Below the pieces are notes generated by a model. That model made no database searches and was not told the origin of the DNA. It saw only the letters and a list, made by a program, of their open reading frames with translations. Below, piece after piece: positions 1-5,284 of a stretch of DNA of 6,548 nucleotides. The translations under genes and the position numbers were made by a program. This DNA is from an uncultured Eubacteriales bacterium (GTDB lineage Bacteria > Bacillota > Clostridia > Oscillospirales > Acutalibacteraceae). The stretch is from assembly GCA_934408795.1 (NCBI GenBank), contig CAKRVQ010000059.1, positions 1 to 6,548 of the forward strand. Direction: 5' to 3'. How positions within the stretch are numbered: position 1 is the stretch's first letter; each line of letters opens with the position of its first letter.

Positions 1-49
1 GCGCAGAAGTGCGCGCGGGCTCACCTGAATTTTGTATACCGTATGTTGT

Positions 50-80
50 CGGAGCGGCGCAGAATGCGCCGCTCCGTTTT
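50..80 (+). terminator. Rho-independent terminator
   Basis: A perfect 12-bp GC-rich stem (50-61 pairing with 65-76) closes a GAA loop and is followed at once by TTTT, then a further T-rich stretch. The A/T pattern gives it a plus-strand orientation; on the minus strand the hairpin is followed by ACAACATACG, with no T-tract. It most likely ends the transcript of a plus-strand gene lying mostly left of the window. Confidence 0.85.
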
Positions 81-144
81 GCTTGGCTCATTTAGCGCTG
101 CACCGTTTCGCTTCGTTTAGCTTGGCTTATTTTGCACCGTTCGG
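81..144. repeat. Imperfect T-rich direct repeat, two copies
   Basis: GCTTGGCT occurs at 81-88 and 120-127, and TGCACCGTT at 99-107 and 133-141. The elements between them (CATTTAGCGC in one, TATTT in the other) are related but of different length. The two copies are about 30 and 25 nt long and start 39 bp apart. The surrounding DNA is made of similar T/GC words (TTTTGC, TTTCGC, TTTAGC), so this may be degenerate low-complexity DNA rather than a defined element. Confidence 0.5.
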
Positions 145-224
145 TTTTATTTTGCTTTTTCTTCCTTTTGCGTCGATCCGATTCGCTTGTTGTCTCAGTA
201 TCGCTGCCGTCGGTCGGCAAGGGC

Positions 225-248
225 AACACGCCTGTCGGCGCGTTTTTT
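225..248 (+). terminator. Second hairpin with T-tract, probable terminator
   Basis: The arms AACACGCC (225-232) and GGCGCGTT (237-244) pair with one A/C mismatch around a TGTC loop, and the T-run continues to 248. It is weaker than the hairpin at 50-80. It points in the plus direction; read on the minus strand, the stem is followed by GCCCTTGCC, a poor T-tract, so it is not a convincing stop for the leftward operon. It could be a back-up terminator or a chance hairpin. Confidence 0.45.
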
Positions 249-285
249 GCGGTGTTTTTATCATTTTTACTTTGACGGGTGGCGA

Positions 286-320
286 ATGACGGATCAAGGA
301 TAACGGATGACGGATGACGG
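286..320. repeat. Five tandem copies of a 7-bp repeat
   Basis: Units read ATGACGG (286-292), ATCAAGG (293-299), ATAACGG (300-306), ATGACGG (307-313) and ATGACGG (314-320). Three of the five are identical and the other two differ at one or two positions. The array lies in non-coding DNA about 95 bp beyond the stop codon of the leftward operon. Such short heptamer arrays usually arise by replication slippage and may vary in copy number between strains. Confidence 0.8.
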
Positions 321-413
321 CGCATCATTGCAGTGCTTTTTGCGCTTCCTGCCTTGGCGGGCGGGGAAAGGTTGAGGAGAGGGTGAAGAGAGGGCGGGAG
401 CTGCTCCGAAGAT

Positions 414-1271
414 CTATTTGCAAAGCGCTTCAAACCGACGCGCTGCCTCGGCGAGCCTTTTTATGCCTTCGATCGTTTCGTCTTCGGTCTTGCAATCGTT
501 CAGATAGGTGTCGGCCTCAAGGGTGTACCACCCCTTATAGTTTATCTTCTTGAGTGCTGCCGCGACCGACTCAAAATCAATATTCATTGAAAAAGGAATG
601 TTGTGATTGTCGTGCCATTTGTCGTTGTCGTGAATATGGAGTACTTTGAGGTCGTCACCGAGGGCGAGTATCATCTCCGCTGCCGATGTTCCGACGCCCC
701 TCATTTCTGCATGTCCGATATCAAGGCAGGCGACAAACAACGGACTGTTTACCGAGCGGAGAAGGGACGTGAAGGATTCCGGCGTTGCACAGGCAGCAGG
801 CAATGCGTGATCGTTTGCAAAATCCCAGTTCCACATATTTTCGCTTGCTATCTTAATGCCGTATTCCTCGGCGTAGGGCAGGAGTCCGTTGAAGAAAACG
901 GTATTTTGCCTTATGGTGCCGTTGTTAAGGGGATGCACAACGCAATAATCGGCACCTGCGGCGGCAGCGCATTCAAGAGCGCGGGGCAGGTATCCCGTTA
1001 TATCGGGAATGTTGCAGGGAAATGGGGCGTGCGCCTGATTGCATACGATTCCGTTGTCCTCGCCGATCTTTTTAAGACGGCGGACAAATTTTAGGCATTC
1101 ATCGTGATCAGAAGGGTATGCGGTATGAGATACCGTTCCGTTCGACCAGTTGAACCTCGCCATATCGAACATGGACAAATCAAAACCGTCAAAGCCCGCC
1201 TTTGCGACCGCTTCGACCGCCTTTTCGTAACTTATATGTTTGACTATCGAACCTATTTCCGTTGATATCAT
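414..1271 (-). CDS. Sugar phosphate isomerase/epimerase (AP endonuclease 2-type TIM barrel)
   Basis: This 285-residue, probably cytoplasmic protein belongs to the xylose isomerase-like/AP endonuclease family 2 TIM barrels, whose metal-dependent members interconvert ketoses and aldoses or epimerise sugars. The barrel-end ligands are readable in order: H81 (QAHAPF), H113 (VVHPL), E144 (ASENM), D184 and H187 (LDIGH), H212 (LHIHD), D221 and H223 (HDNH), and E252 (LEAD). E144 and E252 are the likely acid/base pair. This order matches the nine metal-binding positions of endonuclease IV, but the context and the LHIHDND and LDIGH forms fit the sugar isomerase branch, not DNA repair. The ATG start follows a good AGGAGA site with 7-nt spacing and overlaps the upstream SDR stop as ATGA. 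It is last in a three-gene operon. Substrate unknown. Family certain, reaction not. Confidence 0.92.
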   Translation of the reverse strand: MISTEIGSIVKHISYEKAVEAVAKAGFDGFDLSMFDMARFNWSNGTVSHTAYPSDHDECLKFVRRLKKIGEDNGIVCNQAHAPFPCNIPDITGYLPRALECAAAAGADYCVVHPLNNGTIRQNTVFFNGLLPYAEEYGIKIASENMWNWDFANDHALPAACATPESFTSLLRSVNSPLFVACLDIGHAEMRGVGTSAAEMILALGDDLKVLHIHDNDKWHDNHNIPFSMNIDFESVAAALKKINYKGWYTLEADTYLNDCKTEDETIEGIKRLAEAARRFEALCK

Positions 1272-2260
1272 AACCGTTCTCCTTTTTTCTCGGTGTTTTG
1301 GTTTTGTATGGTTTGTTCCGTATCGCTTTTTAACGCTGCGGATCGCATTTTTTCAAAGAGTGTCTCGGCAGTACGAAAAATAAATTCACGCTCTGCTTCG
1401 CTGCATTTACAGGTGTCGCTGCGTTCAGGGGGACCCCAGATACCGAAATACTCAGGACCCACCCACTTAAAGCAGCCCGACGGTTCCAAAAAGCCTTCCG
1501 TCAGCGAGCGCGCCGATTTTTCGGGAGACGGGAAGATCAGTCGCATCGGGTACTTTATCAAAGACGAGACAAATCGAGGGTAGTGGGATGTTATCCCCGT
1601 GGGTGTTACGCCGGGGTGTGCCGCCGCCGTGAGGGGAGAATCTCGATCTTTTAAAAGCTCAAAAACCGAAAAGGTCAGATACCTTTTCGCATTTCCGTAT
1701 ACCTTTTCGTGCGAATGCCTTTTTTTGAAGTCGATATCATTCCTGTCGGCCGATGAAAACCCGGCGGCAATGCTGCTCACAATACCGACGAGCGTTTCGC
1801 CGCCGCTCTCTTTCTTAGGTTTTTCAAGAACCGGGATAAGCTCCCTTATCATATAGTAGGGTGACACGAAATTGATTTGAAAAACATTATCCACCCCGAG
1901 CGGGGACAATTCCCTTTTGATATGATAGGCGCCTGCACAATGGATGAATCCCGAAAGAGGGAGCTTTTTTAACCGCTCGGTAGCCGTGGTCACCGAAGAT
2001 ATATCGGCAAGGTCAACGGAAATGCGGTGTATTTTCGCCGAGGGAAACTCCGACTTAAGCTCGGCTTCGCGTCTCTTTGACTTTTCGGGATTGCGGTCTA
2101 AAAGTATCAATTCCGCGCCGTGACCGAGCAGCATCCTACAAAGAAGACCGCCCAAGGTTCCTGCGGCTCCGGTGACTGCGATGAGCTTGTTTTTCGGGTC
2201 AAATGTGTGAACCGAAGAAGATACGGCATCCGTTTTGCCGAGACGGCCGTCCGTTTTCAT
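1268..2260 (-). CDS. Short-chain dehydrogenase/reductase (SDR), retinol dehydrogenase-like
   Basis: A cytoplasmic NAD(P)-dependent oxidoreductase of 330 residues, acting on an unknown alcohol/carbonyl substrate. The Rossmann nucleotide loop is TGAAGTLG (30-37). Asp55 at the end of the second strand (LLDRNPEK) favours NAD, though the following Arg leaves NADP possible. HCAG (107-110) stands for the usual NNAG. N130 (QINFVSP), the SS pair S162/S163 (VSSIAA) and Y188-x3-K192 (YGNAK) give the full catalytic tetrad, so the enzyme should be active. HPGVTPTG (215-222) is the usual loop after the substrate site. It is longer than a classical 250-residue SDR, with about 22 extra residues in front and a C-terminal part containing a WVGPEYFGIWG segment, recalling other clostridial SDRs of this type. 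The ATG overlaps the esterase stop as ATGA. Likely partner of the flanking esterase and isomerase in one pathway (inference). Confidence 0.92.
   Translation of the reverse strand: MKTDGRLGKTDAVSSSVHTFDPKNKLIAVTGAAGTLGGLLCRMLLGHGAELILLDRNPEKSKRREAELKSEFPSAKIHRISVDLADISSVTTATERLKKLPLSGFIHCAGAYHIKRELSPLGVDNVFQINFVSPYYMIRELIPVLEKPKKESGGETLVGIVSSIAAGFSSADRNDIDFKKRHSHEKVYGNAKRYLTFSVFELLKDRDSPLTAAAHPGVTPTGITSHYPRFVSSLIKYPMRLIFPSPEKSARSLTEGFLEPSGCFKWVGPEYFGIWGPPERSDTCKCSEAEREFIFRTAETLFEKMRSAALKSDTEQTIQNQNTEKKGERL
1278..1283 (-). promoter_or_regulatory. Ribosome binding site of the isomerase gene
   Basis: AGGAGA read on the minus strand, preceded by an A-run and 7 nt before the ATG at 1271-1269. It lies inside the 3' end of the SDR gene and is the strongest Shine-Dalgarno site in the operon. 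It fixes the isomerase start and suggests translation can begin there independently as well as by coupling. Confidence 0.8.
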
Positions 2261-3324
2261 ATCCCCAGAATTTCCTTCAGAGCGCCTCCGATGACCTTAG
2301 CCATACGGCGATTTCCGATATCGTTCGGGTGGCAGGTGTCGACGGTGCAGTCATAATATCCGTCGCCGTCAAAAAGATGCTCCCCGTCAATAAATGTTAC
2401 ATTTTTGTCTCCGCTTTCGACCGCGCGGTCGAAGGTGCTCCGTACCGCCTCCCTGCGTTCGGCGGCGAAGGGATCGCAGACCCAGTCGGGCTTTGAGATG
2501 AACACTATGGGGGTATCGGGATTCTTGCTGCGGTAGTGTGCATAAAGGGGGAAGTGGGTCTTTCTCAGGTGCTCGGCGTCGGGAGCGTTATGATCGTAGT
2601 CGCATACAAAGACCGAGGCGGGCAGGGAGGACACATATTCCGCCATTTCGGTCTCGCCCTTGCAGGAGCCCGAGAATCCGAGGTTTACTATATCAACATT
2701 GAGTTCGCGTGAGATCACCGAGACATATCCGTTGCCCGGGCGGGAGGCGCAGCCTCCCTGCGTGATAGAGGAGCCGAGGAACACGATCGGGGCAATGTCG
2801 CGGTATTTGCCGCCGTGAGCCAAAGTTTTTCCTTTTTCTATGCCTATAAAAAGGCTTTTTACCTGTTGATAGGACGGAAAGTGGATAAGATACTCTGCGG
2901 GACGCTCAAGTCCCGAAACATATGCACTGTAGCCGTCTTTAAGATCAAACGGCGGAGCGAAGACGCCGCGCATATCGAATTTGCCCTTTTCGTTTTTACG
3001 GTAGAGGTCAAAAGAGGAACTGCCGATGGGGGACATATTGCCGAAGCCGCCCAAGGGACCCGTTTCCGCAATGATCGCAATGACCGGTGAATCGGTGAAA
3101 AAGCGGATCCTGCCGCCCGCGGTCATATCGTGAAGGGAAAGGACGCCCTCGCTGACGCTTTTTGCGACATCGGTGGGCATACGCTTGAATACCTCCTGAC
3201 CGCGCGGGTCATAAAGGCCGTAGATATCGAAGGTGTTTTCCTTTTTGACATCGTACCATTCAAGCTCACCGAGTTCATCGGCGGAGTGATGCTTCATATT
3301 TGAATCTATTTCGTCAATTCTCAT
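2257..3324 (-). CDS. SGNH/GDSL hydrolase with GxDLY N-terminal domain
   Basis: First gene of the operon, 355 residues, no signal peptide or membrane segment, so probably a cytoplasmic acyl or acetyl esterase. The N-terminal half is a beta-rich domain of the GxDLY kind (SSFDLY, 103-108). The catalytic SGNH half starts near 178. Block I is LGSSITQGGCASRPG, with S186 as nucleophile; the usual GDS is GSS, which I recall as normal in this subfamily. Block II is NLGFSG (214-219). Block III is DYDHNAP with N246. Block V is D329-x2-H332 (DTCHP). All catalytic parts are present. Members of the broad family remove acetyl groups from sugars, which suits the downstream SDR and isomerase, but the substrate is not readable. 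The ATG at 3324 has a modest GGAAGGG site 10 nt upstream; M10 is a possible later start with no better site. Confidence 0.92.
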   Translation of the reverse strand: MRIDEIDSNMKHHSADELGELEWYDVKKENTFDIYGLYDPRGQEVFKRMPTDVAKSVSEGVLSLHDMTAGGRIRFFTDSPVIAIIAETGPLGGFGNMSPIGSSSFDLYRKNEKGKFDMRGVFAPPFDLKDGYSAYVSGLERPAEYLIHFPSYQQVKSLFIGIEKGKTLAHGGKYRDIAPIVFLGSSITQGGCASRPGNGYVSVISRELNVDIVNLGFSGSCKGETEMAEYVSSLPASVFVCDYDHNAPDAEHLRKTHFPLYAHYRSKNPDTPIVFISKPDWVCDPFAAERREAVRSTFDRAVESGDKNVTFIDGEHLFDGDGYYDCTVDTCHPNDIGNRRMAKVIGGALKEILGI

Positions 3325-3334
3325 CTTTATAAGA

Positions 3335-3341
3335 CCCTTCC
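3335..3341 (-). promoter_or_regulatory. Ribosome binding site of the esterase gene
   Basis: GGAAGGG on the minus strand, 10 nt before the ATG at 3324-3322. The match to the Shine-Dalgarno consensus is only moderate, but it supports this ATG over the internal Met10. Confidence 0.5.
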
Positions 3342-3422
3342 GCTTGTTATATCTGTCCGCCCGGACCGATCCGAATCGTGCTCGGGGGCGCCTTGTTTTG
3401 TCCGCGGCATTTTACAAGTTTG

Positions 3423-3451
3423 ATTATAGCTTTGCCGATGATGTAAGTCAA
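3423..3451 (-). promoter_or_regulatory. Housekeeping-type promoter of the esterase-SDR-isomerase operon
   Basis: On the minus strand, TTGACT (3451-3446) is separated by exactly 17 bp from a perfect TATAAT (3428-3423). Transcription should start near 3416, giving a leader of about 90 nt before the esterase ATG. The hexamer AATCAA (3450-3455, plus strand) upstream and overlapping the -35 box is inverted as TTGATT at 3420-3425 over the -10 box, which could be part of an operator. A near-consensus promoter suggests high basal strength unless a repressor acts. Confidence 0.8.
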
Positions 3452-3608
3452 TCAATTTTCGCTTTATTTTGAGGGGTGGGCGGCAATGCGAACGACAGGA
3501 CGGGAGCGGTAGGGGTACGGCGTGCCGAGGCAGCGGAAGGGATAACGCGGCGCGGTAATGCGATGCCGATAAGACTATGAAGTCAGGCGGTGTCGGCAAG
3601 GCGGCGGA

Positions 3609-3638
3609 GGGGTAAGGGTATGGCGGTGCGGGCGGGGG
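3609..3638 (+). other. Possible G-quadruplex-forming sequence
   Basis: Four G-tracts lie in order: GGGG (3609-3612), GGG (3616-3618), GGG (3630-3632) and GGGGG (3634-3638), with loops of 3, 11 and 1 nt. It lies upstream of the murD promoter candidate and outside both predicted transcripts. The 11-nt loop makes it a borderline match, and it may simply reflect the G-rich strand bias of this region. Confidence 0.35.
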
Positions 3639-3721
3639 CCCAAAAAAGTGCTCGACGCTCGGTGTGCGATCTCAATTTTTCGGCGGTATTTTAAATTATT
3701 GTATACTTAACGGCAAAGATG

Positions 3722-3730
3722 TGATAAAAT
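3722..3730 (+). promoter_or_regulatory. Candidate extended -10 promoter for murD
   Basis: TGATAAAAT gives the TGn extension plus TAAAAT (five of six matches to TATAAT) within an AT-rich island. A TTGTAT at 3699-3704 is a possible -35 box, but the spacer to TAAAAT is 20 bp; it is 18 bp if GATAAA is the -10 box. TATACT at 3702-3707 is a second -10-like word without a good -35. Transcription would start near 3737, leaving a leader of about 160 nt. Confidence 0.45.
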
Positions 3731-3784
3731 ATATTTTTAAGAGGGCTTGCTTTGCTTTGTTGTGCGACGGCGCTTTTGTTTGCA

Positions 3785-3822
3785 ACGGGCCGTGATCCTT
3801 TTTGTGACGGGTCATATCCTTT
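3785..3822 (+). repeat. Two-copy direct repeat in the murD leader
   Basis: ACGGG followed by TCCTTT occurs twice: ACGGG at 3785-3789 and 3807-3811, TCCTTT at 3796-3801 and 3817-3822. The period is 21-22 bp, about two helical turns. It lies downstream of the predicted murD start site, so it could be a protein-binding site in DNA or RNA, or chance. Confidence 0.4.
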
Positions 3823-3885
3823 ATTTGCAGGGCGGGAGCGGTTCGGTCGGACGGCGGGCGCAGCGGCTGCAAAAAGTCTGTTTTC

Positions 3886-3890
3886 GGAGG
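3886..3890 (+). promoter_or_regulatory. Ribosome binding site of murD
   Basis: GGAGG ends 10 nt before the ATG at 3901. Another ATG at 3896 is closer but opens only a dozen codons in a different frame, so the site supports 3901 as the murD start. Confidence 0.75.
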
Positions 3891-3900
3891 CTCTGATGTT

Positions 3901-5283
3901 ATGGATTGTAAAACTTTTTTCGATCAGATAAAGGGAAAAAGAATCGCTCTTTGCGGGGTCGGAGTCAGCAATTCTCCGTTGGTGGAGAACTTTCTCGACA
4001 AGGGTGCCAAGGTGTATGTCTGCGATCGCCGCTCCCGCGAACAAATAGGACCGATGGCGGACGAATTTGAGCGTCACGGTGCGGTACTGCGGCTCGGGGA
4101 AGGGTATCTTGACAATCTTGAGGTGGATATGATATTCCGCACCCCCGGAATGAATTTCAATATGCCGGAGCTTGTCCGTGCCAGAGATAACGGCATTGCG
4201 GTGACAAGCGAGATGGAGGTGTTTTTCGACCTTTGTCCCTCAACGATATTTGCCGTTACGGGATCGGACGGAAAGACCACCACGACCACCCTTATAGCAA
4301 AGATGCTGGAGGCGGAGGGCAAGACGGTCCACATAGGCGGAAACATCGGCGAACCGCTTTTGCCGCGCATTGAAAAAATCAGGCCTGAGGATTTCGTGGT
4401 CGTTGAGCTTTCATCGTTCCAGCTTATTTCGATGAGAAAGAGTCCGGATATAGCCGTTGTGACAAATGTCGCTCCGAATCATCTTGATATCCACAAGGAT
4501 ATGGATGAGTATGTAAACGCCAAGAAGAATATACTGCTGCATCAGAATGCCTTTTCAAGGACCGTGCTCAATGCCGACAACGCGGTCACCGACGGATTTT
4601 CCTCCGAGGTGCGCGGTCAGCTTATGAAGTTTTCCATGAACGGCAAGGTGCGCAACGGAGCCTGGCTCGGAAGTGACGGTATGCTCAACATTTCCTACAG
4701 GGGAATAACCGCTCCCGTGATGCACCGCGACGACATAGCGATATTAGGGGATCACAATGTGTCAAACTATCTTGCCGCGATATCGGCGGTATGGGGATAT
4801 GCGGGAACCGACAGTATAGTGCGTGTCGCAAAAGAGTTTATGGGAGTCGAGCACAGGATAGAATTTGTAAGAGAGCTTGACGGAGTGAGGTACTACAACG
4901 ATTCGATAGCTTCAAGTCCCACCAGAACGATCGCGGGACTCAAAGCCCTTCCCGACGATGTTGTGCTCATTGCGGGCGGATATGATAAGCATATACCGTT
5001 TGAACCCATGGCACCTTATATAAACGAGAAGGTGAGGGTTCTGCTTCTCTCCGGTCCCACCGCCGACAAGATAGAAAAGGCGGTCACTTCGGATCCGTCA
5101 TATGATCCGAATAGACTTACGATAGTGAGGGTCGAAAATATGAAGGAGGCGGTCGAAAAGGCGCACGATATGGCAAAGCCGGGATATACGGTGACGCTCT
5201 CGCCTGCCTGTGCGAGCTTTGACGCTTATCCGAATTTTGTAGTCAGAGGCAAGCACTATAAAGAACTTGTAAACGCTTTGTGA
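3901..5283 (+). CDS. murD: UDP-N-acetylmuramoyl-L-alanine--D-glutamate ligase (MurD)
   Basis: Cytoplasmic enzyme adding D-glutamate to UDP-MurNAc-L-alanine with ATP, the second amino-acid step of peptidoglycan precursor synthesis. At 460 residues it is full length. The N-terminal UDP-binding Rossmann domain spans about 1-110 (LCGVGVSNSP; FRTPGM at 79-84). The central ATPase domain has the P-loop GSDGKTTT (121-128), ELSSFQL (169-175), H194 in NHLD and K208 in NAKK, the likely carbamylated lysine. LGDHNVSNYLAA (282-293) and EHRIE (317-321) lead into the C-terminal ligand domain, with YYNDSIASSPTRT (331-343), GGYDKHIPFE (359-368) and LSPACASFD (433-441). The NDSI form replaces the E. coli NDSK and is, as I recall, usual in clostridia. 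Start chosen from GGAGG 10 nt upstream. The stop is 1 nt before the next ATG, so murD and the GtrA gene are probably co-transcribed and coupled. Confidence 0.97.
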   Translation: MDCKTFFDQIKGKRIALCGVGVSNSPLVENFLDKGAKVYVCDRRSREQIGPMADEFERHGAVLRLGEGYLDNLEVDMIFRTPGMNFNMPELVRARDNGIAVTSEMEVFFDLCPSTIFAVTGSDGKTTTTTLIAKMLEAEGKTVHIGGNIGEPLLPRIEKIRPEDFVVVELSSFQLISMRKSPDIAVVTNVAPNHLDIHKDMDEYVNAKKNILLHQNAFSRTVLNADNAVTDGFSSEVRGQLMKFSMNGKVRNGAWLGSDGMLNISYRGITAPVMHRDDIAILGDHNVSNYLAAISAVWGYAGTDSIVRVAKEFMGVEHRIEFVRELDGVRYYNDSIASSPTRTIAGLKALPDDVVLIAGGYDKHIPFEPMAPYINEKVRVLLLSGPTADKIEKAVTSDPSYDPNRLTIVRVENMKEAVEKAHDMAKPGYTVTLSPACASFDAYPNFVVRGKHYKELVNAL

Positions 5284-5284
5284 G

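Larger units (their letters stand above)
1..413. other. Intergenic region without a convincing gene
   Basis: No reading frame here has family-like composition. The minus-strand frame at 92-433 is arginine/lysine/serine-rich, low in complexity and overlaps the 3' end of the isomerase gene, so I do not call it. The region holds two plus-strand hairpins with T-tracts (50-80, 225-248), a T-rich imperfect direct repeat (81-144) and a 7-bp tandem repeat (286-320). The plus strand is pyrimidine-rich at about 80-180 and purine-rich at about 340-400. A gene on the plus strand probably ends left of, or just inside, the window: a TGA at 26-28 is one possible stop, 21 nt before the first terminator, but eight codons are too few to support a call. 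No intrinsic terminator for the leftward operon is visible. Confidence 0.7.
3325..3900. other. Divergent intergenic region between the esterase operon and murD
   Basis: It carries a strong leftward promoter near 3423-3451 and a probable rightward one near 3722-3730. Between them, about 3471-3640, the plus strand is markedly G-rich: in 3471-3530 about 32 of 60 bases are G and 11 are C. A possible G-quadruplex sits at 3609-3638. An AT-rich island spans about 3685-3740, and the murD leader follows. The frames at 3327-3599 and 3691-4077 on the minus strand cross these promoter elements or murD itself and have no recognisable content, so neither is called. No tRNA, riboswitch or terminator was recognised. 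Confidence 0.7.

Noticed and set aside
2..28. Last eight codons and stop of a plus-strand gene
   Set aside because: The TGA is well placed before the terminator, but eight residues cannot be recognised and the other two frames are also open across this point.
205..219. TGCCG-TCGGT-CGGCA hairpin as a terminator
   Set aside because: Only a 5-bp stem and no T-tract on either strand.
92..433. Minus-strand open frame of 113 codons downstream of the isomerase
   Set aside because: Its start lies inside the isomerase 3' end, the product is Arg/Lys/Ser/Thr-rich low complexity with no motif, and it crosses the heptamer array and the second hairpin.
603..1094. Plus-strand open frame of 163 codons opposite the isomerase
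   Set aside because: It lies wholly antisense to a gene with clear family motifs and has no recognisable domain.
414..1271. Endonuclease IV (nfo) as the identity of the isomerase
   Set aside because: Length and ligand order are similar, but the typical endonuclease IV signature segments around its ligands are replaced by sugar-isomerase forms, and the operon partners are carbohydrate-type enzymes.
3327..3599. Minus-strand open frame just upstream of the esterase gene
   Set aside because: It covers the near-consensus promoter at 3423-3451 and is Pro/Arg/Leu/Ser-rich without any family pattern; the G-rich plus strand explains the composition.
3691..4077. Minus-strand open frame overlapping the murD start
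   Set aside because: It runs across the murD promoter candidate, ribosome binding site and first 59 codons; MurD is unambiguous.
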